DNA of 64,000 nt from Bryoerythrophyllum caledonicum (GCA_963971425.1 OZ020518.1:11166190-11230189); one strand, 5' to 3'; shown: positions 1-11,599, counted from the first letter of the stretch. Translations and numbers: made by a program. The notes: generated by a model from the sequence alone, not told the origin.

Positions 1-1492
1 GTAACGGTGCATCACTAGGGCGCACAGTACTAGGGTCCGACGGCTTTGAACGTGTAGGAACCCTCTTTCTCATCTCCTTTGCAGGCTCATTCTGCACCGG
101 AGATCTTCTCTTTGCTTCTGGCTCAACACCATCATCAGCATCAAGTCTTACACGTTTTTCTTCAACAGAGGCCTCGCGGAGCTCATCAATGTCCTTTTCT
201 TGATACATAAATGCCCTGATGCTATTTGCATCAACTGGATCTTCCCATCCAGTTGCATTTCTGATGGCTTGAGCTCCTCTCTTCATTAATATTTGAGTTT
301 GAACAGATAAAACTTTATCTGAATGGTGCTCGACTTGAATGTGGTAAGTATCAGCTTCATGCACTTGTACGTAGCTGGATCTTGCCATCTTCTCTTCCAT
401 GAGCTTCCTCATTCCTCCTCTTCCAAAATTGGTCCCCAATGGAGAGTTTGTTGTGGCATCGTGAATCTTCCCATCTTTGTAGTAGACATGAACATTCTTG
501 AGTGCCTCTTCATACGATTCACAGCCTCTGAGATTGTGCTCAGTCTCCTCATCACACCAAACACACCTCCTTGAATATTTTCTCGCACCTTCGGATGGTT
601 GGGAAGAAGAAGCTCCTCTAGCCTTCTTCAACTCAGTAAATTCCATCCTTAGCTCTCGAAAACCCTTAATAAGTTCTTCGAGGGCATTTCCTTCGATGGT
701 CTTGGTGGTCTTCGAGGTAGACCCCAGGTTTATCGATGGTGTTGGAGCAAAAGACACCTTCAAAGACTTTGGTGTTTGAATAGGCTCAGCATCAAATCTC
801 CCTTCGACTCCTCTTGACCTCACGCGTTGTTGTTTGGCCAAAAGAATCACGGTCTCTTCAACCCTCCTCCAGTCATTGGTAAAGCCACCTTCTGTGGTCC
901 GGTCTCCTAGAAGTAGAAGAAGTTTGTCCTCCAATGCAACATCAGTTGCTTGGAGAAAAAGCTCTGCCTTCCTTGACTCAAGAAGGCGCCTCTCTGCCAA
1001 AGGCAATTGGATAAATTTCTTCTCGAAGTCTCTCAACAGCTCGTTGGGACCCATAGAGTTCCCTGGCCGTTGCTCCACCCACTCAAGAAAAGATCTCTTT
1101 GTCATTCTCTCCAAATCTTCATCGAAATACTCATCCCGCAGTCGTTCAGCAAACTCCGCCCACGAGGTGACCAACTCGCGAATCTCTTGCACCCGGTCAC
1201 GAATCTCAAGTACAACCGCCATGTCAAAAGTCCGCATCATCTTATTGTCTTCAACTTGATGCACCTCCATCTCGCAAACATAGGTTCGCAAGAACTTGGA
1301 GATATTCTTGCCGTTGAACCTTCCAATCTTGGAAACAACAGCCTTCAGAGCCTTCGTGGCACCTTGACCACCTTGGTTCGCCCTATGTTGTTCCATAAAC
1401 AAGGCCAATGCCCCTACAATGTCCTCCATGGGAAATTGAACTCCACCGGTGCGTCTCCCACCACCACCAGCAGCTCCTTCAGAGTCTCCCAT
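1..1492 (-). CDS. Gag-Pro polyprotein of gypsy copy 1 (C-terminus off window)
   Basis: The minus-strand frame starts at the ATG at 1492-1490, 51 bp inside the LTR end, the same place as in the complete copy. About 497 codons are present; the protease part lies outside the window. The segment is nearly identical to residues 1-497 of the complete Gag-Pro, including the short zinc knuckle-like motif (C-x2-C-x5-H-x4-C). One difference is a Leu in place of Pro in the N-terminal third. I saw no break within the window. Confidence 0.85.
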   Translation of the reverse strand, partial: MGDSEGAAGGGGRRTGGVQFPMEDIVGALALFMEQHRANQGGQGATKALKAVVSKIGRFNGKNISKFLRTYVCEMEVHQVEDNKMMRTFDMAVVLEIRDRVQEIRELVTSWAEFAERLRDEYFDEDLERMTKRSFLEWVEQRPGNSMGPNELLRDFEKKFIQLPLAERRLLESRKAELFLQATDVALEDKLLLLLGDRTTEGGFTNDWRRVEETVILLAKQQRVRSRGVEGRFDAEPIQTPKSLKVSFAPTPSINLGSTSKTTKTIEGNALEELIKGFRELRMEFTELKKARGASSSQPSEGARKYSRRCVWCDEETEHNLRGCESYEEALKNVHVYYKDGKIHDATTNSPLGTNFGRGGMRKLMEEKMARSSYVQVHEADTYHIQVEHHSDKVLSVQTQILMKRGAQAIRNATGWEDPVDANSIRAFMYQEKDIDELREASVEEKRVRLDADDGVEPEAKRRSPVQNEPAKEMRKRVPTRSKPSDPSTVRPSDAPL

Positions 1493-1542
1493 AGCAAAAA
1501 TCACACCAGTCGCCTCAAAGCTCTCTCAGTGGAAGCACCAAA

Positions 1543-3289
1543 TGTCGTGTAGAGAGGGGAGCGCCTTGAGAATTCGCAGGGAATCTGGCTGCGACTGGAG
1601 ATTGTTTGCTCGGGAATCCAATCGTATCTTCAAATCTTCAGGTCTTCGGTCTCTAGTCTTCAGTCTTCTGTCTTCAAACTCCTCCCCGTTGGCCTATCCT
1701 GTGGTGGCTCTAAAGGGTTAAGGGTAAAGGTGGGTGATAAGAAACCACGGCCTCGGACGGGTAAAACGGGACGGCCAGACCACAAGCTGAAACCGTCCGA
1801 AAGATTGGCTCCTAAAATTCAAACCCACGGTGACCAGCAAACGTGCCTCACCGGTGGGAACAACATAAACACGACCGTGTGGGCAATTAACCCCACTTCG
1901 CCGCAACAGAGTTTACAAGAACAGAATTGAAATACAACTAGCCTCCAAAGCTGGCTTGGAATCACAAAAAAAGAAATCGGACCACAAGCTACAACACACT
2001 TGTCTCCATCTTCTCTTCTCTTCAAGCCTCAAGTCTTCAATTCCTCCATCCTTCAACTCCAAAGTCTTCAAGTGTTCAAAAACACTAAGAAACTCAAAAG
2101 AAGTGTTCAAAAACACAATGGAAAAGTTTCACCAAGGCTGTAACCTTCAAACAAGTGACACAGATGACTCAAAACTTCAAATACTAAGTATAATAGCTCT
2201 CTGGAAAGCTAATTTAGACAACTAACACTCCTCCAAATTTCAAGTCAATCTAAACTACTGTCCGAAAGTTATGGACAATCAAAGTTCTGCCTACCCCTAT
2301 TCATTCAGATCTCTATAACTTCTTGCTCACAACTCCAAATTTCAATTGTGATATCTTTCTAGAAAGCTAAGATAGAGACGCATACACCCTCCAAATCTCA
2401 AATCAAATTGAGAACTACAGAAAAAGTTGTGGCTCCTCGAAACCTCTGCCTCTCAATGGATGGCCTCGAGTTTTTACAGAATTAAAACCTCAATAACTTT
2501 TTCTCTACAACTCCGAATTCAAAATTTAAAACGAGTATAGAAAGCTCTCAAAACAAGGAACAAGATCACAAATTTTCAATTCCATATCGTTCAAGCTCAA
2601 CGAGTTACACACAGTCAAAGTTCTGCTCCAAACCCTTCCTCTCTCACCCGCACACACACACACACACACTAAAAAAAATCTTTTCCAACTTTTTCACCTC
2701 AAGTGGACGTGGGTACTCCAGCCCATGTCACCCTATCCAAAGTACCCCACAAGGTACTTTGCTACTTTCTTATCCTTTCCACTTTCAACCACATAAATCC
2801 CCTAGTCTTTTATTTATTGGAAGACTAAAAATTTAGACCTTCCAACCAACAAGATAAGTAAAATAAAAAAAATAACTAAAAAAAAAAATTAAAAAAAAAA
2901 ACTTATCGAAAGTTAGCTGATGGAACGGACGTATAAAGGTGTTGATTCGCACAACCTGATCGCCAAGTCGTGGACTTGGTTGGCTGGAAATGTCGTGGTC
3001 AGTGGCCGCCGCCAGTCCGGGTTCGAACCCGATCGAGCCCGTCGAGTGGTTGAGCGGCCCACGGCTTGGCTCGCTAGTGAGGCAGGAAAAATACCAGTCA
3101 ACCCGCTACCTACCCCCCTGAGCAGTGACAAGAGCGGTGCAGCACCTACATGCTAACACTTGCCCAAATCCTCAAACCGTGGTTCTCACCACGACCAAAC
3201 CTTTTTATCCCAACTCTTTACTTATTAAAATCCACACATATAAAGACTAATACTTGTATGTACATGATGGAAGAATTTCCATCAGGACA
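1543..3289 (-). repeat. 5' LTR of gypsy copy 1
   Basis: Read on the minus strand it begins TGTC and ends GACA, a 4-bp terminal inverted repeat with canonical TG...CA ends. Its length is 1747 bp, exactly that of both LTRs of the complete copy. It contains a short CA/GT run near 2650, A/T-rich tracts, and a tRNA-like segment with a perfect GGGTTCGAACCC box at 3019-3030. At all five positions where the two LTRs of the complete copy differ, this LTR matches the 3' LTR. Confidence 0.95.
2930..3165 (+). repeat. tRNA/SINE-like segment inside the LTR
   Basis: This part of the LTR, antisense to the retrotransposon, carries GGGTTCGAACCC (3019-3030), a perfect match to the pol III B-box core, with weak A-box-like sequence ahead of it (about 2978-3005). 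Farther on, a CCCTGAGC-AGTGACAAGA block (about 3117-3134) resembles the tail of the SINE at 11600-11870 (about 11757-11780). I infer that a SINE was captured by the ancestral LTR. The same segment occurs in both LTRs of the complete copy (B box at 32468-32479 and 40340-40351). Confidence 0.5.
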
Positions 3290-4521
3290 ACGCAAGGGGA
3301 GCAAAGGGCTTGGGGGTTACCCCTGGAGAGAGGCTCATTCGTGCAAGGACGGTGAGAGAGGAGACCGGGGAATGAAGGAGAGTGAACTGAAGAGGAGCCG
3401 GAAGCCCCGGCTGTAGACTGAATTCTTAGGTAGCCAGTAGAAAAGAAGATCACGACCAGGAGGACGAGTTGAACAGGGCGAGCACAAGAGGAAGAACACG
3501 AAGATCACGACCAGGAGGACGAGCTGAATAGGGCGAGCATAGGAGGAAGAACATGAAGATCACGACCAGGAGGACGAGTTGAACAAGGCGAGCATAAGAG
3601 GAAGAACACGAAGATCACGACGAGGAGGACAAGCTGAACAGGGCGAGCACAAGAGGAAGAACACGAAGATCACGACCAAGGGCAAAGGGTGAACTGAGCG
3701 GAATCAGGGAGCCCTTCCTCTCCCTCAGACTAGTTCATCAATTTTTTGTGCATGTAATTGAAAGGAATCCTAATTTTGCTATCTACAACCGTCGCACGGA
3801 AGCGCTGCCCAATTTTTACTAGAATTAGGATTTTCTATCAACCTAACAAAACACTCGATTTTAAGATAAAATAGTAAGTAAACGTAGCTGGAGGTGCATG
3901 CATAGTATGATGTTCGAGTAGGACTCCTTGTGTGAATGTACATGATTTGCACGTGATGTATGGTGCATGGTTTTAAATAAACGTATAAGTTGAGGGCTGC
4001 ACTGCTGGTTGCTGGGTTGCGAGTCCCAGGTTAAGTTGGAGGGGTAATTGAATGCTGCCATTGCATTAAGTACGAAAAAACAATAAGGATACAAAAAAAA
4101 AACAAACATAAAAAACGGAGCTATAACCAAAGAGATAATGGGAATATAAATTCTGGATAAAAAAAAAAGCCTGTCTGCTGTCCGCTGCTGTCAGGGTCGC
4201 ACCTTGGTTTGGAAGAAGTCTTTGAGGGTCTAATCAAGTCCATTAGGCCAAGCTGAACCCATCTAAGCTTTAAAATGTTGAAAACACAGTCCTAGGGCAA
4301 AACTTAGGTGTGTTTGAAGTTTGGAACCAACTTAAGGCTGAATTCAGTCATCACCACCCCTTGGTCCACCAAAACATCAAGTAACCACAAGCTAACCACT
4401 ATGACCTGATTGTAGCATGTATGGTTAGTTCCAATGATGATTGCTCACGGGGTTGTATCCCGGTTTTAGGAGCTTGTGTTCAAGATAGGCCACCCGTTAG
4501 GGGCGGTTTATTTGGCTCACA
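3290..4521. mobile_element. Repeat B, copy 1 (right part)
   Basis: This stretch is co-linear with the right-hand part of 13951-16754. Shared blocks include the GGAGCAAAGGGCTTGG-like start, the stretch around 3720-3900 (GGGAGCCC...TCCCTC, then a short conserved AT-rich block), and the terminal GGCGGTTTATTTGGCTCACA ending at 4521. The left part is separated by the gypsy insertion at 3289/3290 and lies outside the window. Internal tandem repeats differ from copy 2 (55-bp units here). No protein-coding gene was recognised. Confidence 0.8.
3445..3690. repeat. 55-bp minisatellite in repeat B copy 1
   Basis: GAAGATCACGA recurs at 3445, 3500, 3555, 3610 and 3665, an exact 55-bp period over about 4.5 units with few differences. 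Each unit has two halves that share words (AAGATCACGA, GAGC, AAGAGGA) with the 26-bp repeat of copy 2, so the 55-mer looks like a dimer of a diverged ~27-bp unit. Confidence 0.93.
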
Positions 4522-4867
4522 CCTGGCTTCCAATTTCTCCGTCGTAAAGCACTCACGTGTTTCAACAGAGTTTGTGGAAACCGAAGTAAATTCAAAGGGG
4601 TGCGAACCTGATAGTGGAGACGTAGGATTGAGAGGCGTCACAGTTAATGCCGGGCAGGCAGACGACAGTGTACATGTTGGGCATGGACACAATGGTACAA
4701 AGATTGGACAGGGAGGCAACAGTACTGACGCTTGGCACGGACTTAGCGTTGGAGGCTCCAGGCTTGGACTTGACGAGGGACGTATTTGTGAAGGCGTAGA
4801 GGATCATGAAGTTCGGGAGGCCGAAGAAAGCGTTGACGAATATATAGAGGTTTTTCTGGTTGACTAG
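4522..4867. other. Unassigned interval between repeats B and A
   Basis: This is single-copy in the window. An open frame runs across it but overlaps repeat B and shows no recognisable domain, so I do not call a gene. Its last five bases (ACTAG, 4863-4867) are the left target-site duplication of repeat A copy 1. Confidence 0.5.
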
Positions 4868-6158
4868 TGTTGCAGTTTGTAGAAATAGTATTCCTCCGGA
4901 ATGCACTTAATCGTCACTAAATGCTTTTAAATTAACCGCTCTGGTTTCGTTCCCATAGCGACCTAATGTTCTTTTCCTAATATTCCCAATATCTAATCTA
5001 CTATAACAATCGTTCAAGAGGTTAGCTATACTCTTTATCTACGTATTATGGATCCGGATCTGTCCGGAGTCTGGATTTTATACAGTGGCTTTCATAAATA
5101 GTTTCCGGAAGTCTAGAGGGTAGTTTGATTTGTCTCTATTCTTCCTCAGAGAGTCTTCTGGAGTTTTTAAGCAAGTGGCCAAAGTCCACCAATCATGTTT
5201 CGTGTAAGTGGTTGGATTTTCCACTGCCTTGTGACTTAAAGTGGCTAGACACCCATTGCCCGGAACTTATAGTGACCAAACACCACTCTCCCTACTCTGC
5301 TAACCAGTAATTTGATTGCTGCTGCTAGACTTAGACTCTCACGATACCCCGAGGGCCTTCCGGATGCGGTCACACAGAGTCAAATCTGGACTACAATGAC
5401 ATTCCGGTAAGTACGATTGTAATTTTCCGAAGCGGGTGTTACCACGCACCAGGGGTATTCCGTCTAGACCTACGCATCAGGTTTTTTCCTATCTTAGGGG
5501 AGAATTCCGGCCTTAACCGGAACCCAGGTTAACACGGATACTTCCGTGCCCTAGAGATACCAGGAACACCTCTGCAATTCATCTTTTCCCCTCCTGGCTA
5601 CTAACGGACCCTGGAGTCTACTAGGCACACCTCTGCAATAGCCCTCCAGCTCTCCCAGGCGATCTCCCGACATGGATTCTGACCGGTTTTCCCTCTAGCG
5701 AACAAGGTTACCACCCACTTCAGCAAGAATCCTCACACGATCACACCTACAAGAATGGATCTCTTTCACACAATGTCTACACTCCATACCAAAGTTACGA
5801 GAAAGCAAGTCTTGCAAGAAGATTCGAAGTGTCTTCAAAGTGAGAAGTACAAGATAAAAGGTTTTTCCCAAAACCTCACTACTAAGTACAAAGTAAGTCC
5901 CTTCTAAACTTAGCCTTCCACCCAGCTTCACTACTGGAATTCCGCTAGATCTTATCTAAAAGATCCAAGAAATCCGGAAAAGTCCCTGATCCGATCTCAG
6001 ATCCTATAATCTCGGAACAGTTTCCGACTCCGGAATTCCTATTCTAATTACAAAAATTGGCAATCGACTCCGTTAGCAGTCGGGTGCATTTGGAGCCCTA
6101 TCGTTAATCGCTGCTGGTCCGGAATCTAAACCCAAAATTACTACTCCTAAACACTAAC

Positions 6159-8226
6159 CTAAGTTGGGGCACCCGGTCCACAGTTTCTCCCACTTCTGCG
6201 TGAGGGGGAGATATCTATTGGAGCCCGCTGCTTGCCCTTCGCCTTCTTCGCTGTTGCAGGCAAAATGTTGGTCTTTCGGGTCGACGATCTGGCCGTTGAA
6301 GAAACCCTAGCCACTGGAGTTCCGGAATCCGGCGGTGGAGGTAGCTGTTCCGGTGAACCTTTCGGAACTCGCGGTGTTGGCTGCTCCGGTTCGGGAGCAG
6401 TGTTGGTCTCCCGGACCAAGTCCCTGTAGCTTCCGGAGGGACTCCCTGGTCCAGGCGCCAACCTCCGGGATACAGACTTTGGGGGTGCCTGGGGTCGACT
6501 TCGGCCAGAGGATCTGGCAGGCGCATGGTCGGTGGCGTCAACAAATCCGGGAGGTTCTTCAGTATCTTACCCATACTAGGGTTGGGAGATACGATACCCT
6601 TCGCCGGTGTCCGAGGTGACGGAATATCAACGGACTCCGGATTTGTTGAGGTACCCGGAGCTGGAGTTGACTTGGCCTATGGGGGTTCCGAAGGGGCCGT
6701 GGTCTGTTCCGGGGTCGTAACATCCTCCGGTACTAGGGCTGCCTCGTCTTCCGGAAACACCTAGGTAATGGTGTCGACCAAGAGCCACATCTGCTCCCAA
6801 GTATCGCCCATCTTCTCTATTTGATCTAGGAGAAACCGGATGTTGTTGGCCCTGGTCACCTTCTCCTCCTTCTCCACCAGTTCGGTGAAGAGTTGGTTCC
6901 AGTTGACCACGTCTACTGGAAACTCCAGGGCCTTCTGGACCTCCATCAGGGCAGCCACGGATGCATTGGCCTTTGCCTCCGCCTGTTTCTGGGCCACCAC
7001 CGCTAGCGCTGTCTCCTGAAGAAGGTGCGCTACATTCTTCTCCATTTCCGTGTTGGCCTTGTACATAGTAGAGATTTGAAGGTGCAACGCCTTCGTGTCA
7101 CCCTCCCTTCTCCACAGATCCTCCACTCTGTTGATGGCGTCCTCCAACCGGCTGACTCCCAGACTCTGGAAGACCTGCTCTACGCCGGTGGTGATGATGA
7201 AGTTGGTCTCCTTGAGGACGGCCACTCTCCAGCCGACCTCGCATAGGAGATTGTCCATTTCCTTGAGCTGAGCCTTGGAGTCCTCCGGATCAACCTTCCT
7301 CCTCTTCTGGCTGGCTTCTGCTGAAGGTCCATACTCGTCTTCTCTGGATGATGCGGAGGAGCCGTGGATGTCCGGACTCTCCGGCACTGGCTCCTTCCCT
7401 CGAGGCCTCTTTTGAGCCCTCCGGTCTCCTTCCGGAGTATCCACGGTTGTTGCTTCCGGCACGGGTTCCGCTACCCCTCCGGATTCTTCCTGCAACTCTT
7501 CACCTCCATACTTCTGGAGGCTGAGCACTTCGTCATACAGCCTTACCTCCGCCGGAGTAAGTTGTTGGTGGTGACAGTAGAGGTGCACCACATAGGAAGC
7601 CAGTGGGATTGCCGATTTCTTCACCTTCTGGAGGTTGGCCACGAGACGGTTGATCATCTCGCTCATGAGCGTCCCCCAATCCACGACGATCTTCCCACGG
7701 AGTGCTCCGAGGAAAGTGCAGGCCCATTTTGCCACTACCCGCTTTGGCTTTTCCGGATGGAAAATAGAGTTTAGAAACCCTAGCACCACTTAGGCATTCC
7801 GTTGAAGTAGGTCTTGCAGGCTGTAGCCTTCTATCTGATTAGCTTTCCTACCAAATTCCTCCATCAGAAATTCGTCTTGCCGTTCCACCACCTTGGTGCG
7901 ACCGGCCCAGAAATCGTATGCCTATGTCCACTCCGAACTCCTCAGAGTTCCGGATGGACTCGTAGCAACCTTTTGTACTTTGGATCCAGAGTGCCAATCA
8001 ACTCTCGGACGTATCTCTCCTCCCAAATGCCCCATGCGACTTCGAAAAAGCCTTCACACTCCATCATCTTCAAGCTTTCTTTCAGCACGTCGTACTCGTC
8101 CGGGTCCGTAGGGATCTCCGGAAACACCCACGTCAAGGGCAAAAGCGCCACATCCGGCTCTTCATCTCGCCATCCGCGCCTATCTCTATCAGTTCTTTTC
8201 TTCTTGGCCATGGAGACCGTCTTCAT
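6159..8226 (-). pseudogene. Gag-like protein gene of repeat A copy 1, degenerate
   Basis: The minus-strand reading begins at the ATG at 8226-8224 with a lysine/arginine-rich N-terminus (MKTVSMAKKKRTDRD), continues to a stop at 7942, and resumes in another frame at 7789-6761 (342 codons), followed by proline-rich C-terminal pieces (6574-6159). Conserved against copy 2 are a tryptophan-containing block around WACTFLGALRGKIVVDWG, a basic region with KRPRGK, a charged coiled-coil-like stretch and a Pro/Thr-rich tail. No zinc knuckle is visible. I do not recognise a named family. At least one frameshift and several stops make it inactive. A CACTA element inserted exactly at the start codon. Confidence 0.65.
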
Positions 8227-9619
8227 ACTATAAGAAACCCGTGTTTTTTGTGACAGGGCAACTAACGTGCAATTATGTTTTGTGCAGCATCCGGCACGTC
8301 AACATTGACGTCCAAAAAAATCCGATATAATTGACATGCGAAAAACATGCCAAAATCTCAAAAAACAGGCCCACGTTTTTTAAAACGTCACAAAAACTTG
8401 GGGGTTGAAGGTGTTAAAAATGTGCCATGTGGCTGCCACGTCGCGTCCACATCATCGCCACATGGACGGGCAGTGCCACATCCCCAAATTTTTCATCCGG
8501 GCCCTTGGTAATGTGGCCCATGATGTGGCGCATGACGTGGCATACGATTGTGACTAGGCTTGCATACGTGGACCCGCCATTTTATGACGTGGCACCTTTA
8601 AAATATGACGTGTCATTTTAAAAATATGACGTGGCATATCCAATCAGCATAGTTTAATGCATAATTAATTGTAGACAGTGTAAATTGGGACGTCATTTCT
8701 AACATGGTATGTTTTCTGTGACGTTCGTTTTGACGTTTTCTGTGACGTTCGTTATGACGTTTTCTGTGGCGTTCGTTGAGATGGAGGTCACCAAAAGTAA
8801 GCACCAGGTCAGCAAAAGCAAGTGCCATGTCACCAAAAAGAAGCGCCATGTCATCAAAAAGTACCATATGACTTTAAGTTTCAAGGGTAATTCAAATTCA
8901 TCCAAATAGATGGATGAAAGTGAATCACTCTTGATTCAAGTGTGATGAGATAGGAGAGAAGGCCTTACATATATATACAATGGGATGCACAAGTGGTGAC
9001 AATCCATATGGGATTATTGGATTTGTCATGGTGTTAGCCTCGTGTTAGCATAAACATTAAAATGTCACAGTAGACGTCCATCCAGACGTCTGTTCCAACA
9101 TCCTCTTTGCCTACGTGGCAGCTGATTTCAACCTTGCCTACGTGGCACTAACATTTTTGAAAGAATCCAATTTCTACCTTGCCTACGTGGCTCAAACATG
9201 TTTTTTGTGATGTCAGTAAGGACATCCACGTTTTTTGTGACGTCAGTAACGACATCCACATTTTTTTTTTGGTAGGGGTCAGCCCATATCCATTGTGTTT
9301 TAACCGTTGGGCAGTGTTTTACGGGAGGTTGCAGTAACAATCTCGAAGTTACTCGCAGTAAAGTTGAAACCCCCCTACCGACGTGGCATTGTCACCTTTC
9401 TGAGGACGTTGTCTAAAACATGACTATATTCACTAGCACGTCCCGCAAAACAAAGACGTTTATGCTAACATCTCTGCGTTTTTCCGCCAATTTTTCCATG
9501 TTTGGTGCAACATCCACCAGAATCCGAGAGTCCAAGGCTTGGCCCGTTTGCAAAAACATGTTTTGAAAAACACACTCGATCACAGCTAACGTCACAAAAA
9601 TCACGGGTTTCTTATAGTG
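8226..9619. mobile_element. Non-autonomous CACTA (EnSpm) element, 1394 bp
   Basis: The right end, reverse-complemented, reads CACTATAAGAAACCCGTG; the left end reads the same with one change (TACTATAAGAAACCCGTG). The 3-bp target duplication TCA lies at 8223-8225 and 9620-9622. The terminal repeats continue as TTTTTGTGAC. The interior has no transposase but is full of short direct and inverted motifs (TGACGT, CTACGTGGCA, TTTTCTGTGACGTTCGT), the dense subterminal repeats typical of CACTA elements, where the element's own DNA-binding protein attaches. It must be mobilised in trans. Its insertion split repeat A copy 1. Confidence 0.92.
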
Positions 9620-9756
9620 TCATCGAGTGTGCCTAATACCTCACTTTCCCTCGATGTTGTCCCTGCACTCACCAACCTCACACAAACCCTCCCTAACGGA
9701 CGCACGTCCGTTCTAACGGTCTTACTAATCAAACCCTAACGGCTAGCGGTCAGAAA

Positions 9757-9760
<4 letters not shown>

Positions 9761-9798
<38 letters not shown>
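9761..9798. repeat. (AG)n microsatellite
   Basis: An uninterrupted AG run of 38 bp lies within repeat A. Copy 2 has a purine-rich but interrupted version at about 22526-22560, so the run expanded after the copies separated. Confidence 0.95.
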
Positions 9799-9802
<4 letters not shown>

Positions 9803-10148
9803 CTAGAGTGGAACACCCGAAGAAGGAAGCAAAAAAAAGAGTTTTTCCTCGCATCGCAGCCATTTGTAGTCTGGCCGTTAGTACGGCTCATGATGACTGC
9901 GGATGGTGACAACTCCGGTCGACAGTTCCGAATGACAGACTATTCCAAACTTCCGTTAACTACTCCAGCTATCCTTTTCGCAGCTTTAGGCGCAATTAGG
10001 GATTTCAGCCGGGTCCATCCGTCTTTCTTCTTACAAACTGACTATAGGTTTTATTCTAGCACAAACTATCGTAATTACTTAACTAATTTTTTTGTTTTTG
10101 CCAGATTTTTAGGTTAACTTCTGGCACCAAGTGAGAACGGAGCCCACA

Positions 10149-11599
10149 ACTAGAGCTTTAGATCTGGTCCCAGTGAGTTGGTTTACGTTGTCGTCATAGA
10201 GAGTTTCTGTTCCAAGAAAAACTGGATTTCTGGCTGCCACTTTTACTCAATCATGTTCTTGATAAGAGAAACTTCAAATATACATGAAGATTGTCTTTTT
10301 CAAGAGACAATCACTTCATTACACAAGTCCTTATAGGACAAAGGAACCCAACTATCTAAAAAAACTATATAATTTTACAAGCCTTAGAAAAGGAAACTAA
10401 CCCGAATCCTAAGAGCTTGTATCTCTTAATTCAACCGTCTAAATAGATCCAAATTTTAGCACTAGAATTGATATACTATTAAAAACAGTTATTCAAAGTT
10501 TCAACCGTAGATACCTCACGGATCTTGAGATATCTCCAAAATACATACAGCCTCTCTAAAACCTTGTTTACAAACACTCGTGCACTAAAATCTTCATAAC
10601 TCCCAAGAAAATGCTCCAAACGCTACCAAACTTAAGATATAGCTTGACAGCATTATAAACCACCTTCTTGAGAAATCTTAGCCAAAAACTCGTCTAGAAG
10701 CCAAAGATATGGCCAAAACCGCCACCAAAATCAAAGTGATATACGTACAGCCGTCAAAAATATTTGTGCGTTGTTCAGCTCCAAATATCTCCTGCATAAA
10801 AGCTCCAAATCCTTCAATTCTTCCACGCAAAAGGTAGAACTTGAAAACACCTTTGCAATCGCTCCTCCTGATCTTCAAAAACTTTCTTGAAACTCCCGGG
10901 ATGCTCAAAAGAGTGGTAGTAGGTTCCTAAATCGCCCCCTAACTTCTAACGCTCATAACTTCTTAACCCCAACTCCAAATCCTATGTTTTTTGTACCCAA
11001 AGTATAGCCCGAAATCCAATCTACTCGAATATGGCCTTCCTCGTTCGAATGTCTACTTCAAAGTTGCTGAAACGCTTGATAAGGCCGCGGACAGCCCCCT
11101 TGATTCTCATTGGACACGAGAATCGGCGAATGGGAGGAGGACATTTCATCCAAAACCCATCCCCCTCGATCCCTTGCCACCTATTCCTATCCTTTGCCAC
11201 CTCCTCCTATTCTTTGTCACCTCCTTCTTATCCTTTGCCACCTCCTTCTTATCCTTCTATCCCTTGCCATATCATTCTATGTTTTTTTTACACTATCTTT
11301 TGCATATTCAATTCTATCTTTTTTTATTTAAACATTTAGAACTAAACTCTAAACTTTGAGGCCAAATTTTATCTAAAAGCTTAACTTCAAACATTTAAGT
11401 CCTAAATAATCTAAAGACTTCAACTAATTTAACAAAAACGTACGAAATAACCCTTTCATATCAACTTTCAAACTAATTTATCAACTATTATAACAAATCC
11501 CAAACTTATAAACATACTACCAATCGTGATTGATTTTTTACATATTTTGGGTAATCCAAATGTTACAAACGCTTATATACTACTGGATGATATCTTTGC
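10149..11599. other. AT-rich degenerate sequence, no gene
   Basis: No supportable coding region. Around 10880-11000 there are phrases resembling the gypsy LTR (ATAACTTCTTAAC, AACTCCAAAT), so an old LTR remnant is possible. At about 11165-11275 a ~22-bp imperfect pyrimidine-rich tandem repeat (TTATCCTTTGCCACCTCCTTC type) occurs about five times. Confidence 0.5.

Larger units (their letters stand above)
1..3289 (-). mobile_element. Ty3/gypsy LTR retrotransposon, copy 1 (partial)
   Basis: This is the reverse complement of the first ~3.3 kb of the complete element at 32209-41827: a full 1747-bp 5' LTR (1543-3289) followed, on the minus strand, by the leader and the first part of gag-pro. The rest lies beyond the left edge. 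The outer LTR end at 3289 abuts repeat B (3290 onward), so the element inserted into it. If its target duplication is 4 bp, like that of the complete copy, the other flank should carry ACGC (3290-3293). Near-identity to the complete copy indicates recent activity of the family. Confidence 0.93.
4868..10148 (-). mobile_element. Repeat A, copy 1: gag-only retroelement-like insertion
   Basis: It is flanked by the 5-bp direct repeat ACTAG (4863-4867 and 10149-10153), the signature of integrase-type insertion. Termini on the plus strand are TGTTGCAG... and ...CCCACA. Removing the nested CACTA element leaves about 3.9 kb, matching copy 2 (19004-22913, 3.91 kb). On the minus strand a primer-site-like TGGTGCCAGAAG (10129-10118) precedes the gag-like gene, which suggests retrotransposon polarity. 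No protease, reverse transcriptase or integrase is seen, and no identical pair of LTRs was found, so it is a non-autonomous, LARD-like candidate. Confidence 0.7.

Noticed and set aside
3445-3690. Regular repeats as a possible CRISPR array
   Set aside because: Units are contiguous with no unique spacers, and the genome is eukaryotic. The same applies to the 26-, 139- and 185-bp arrays.
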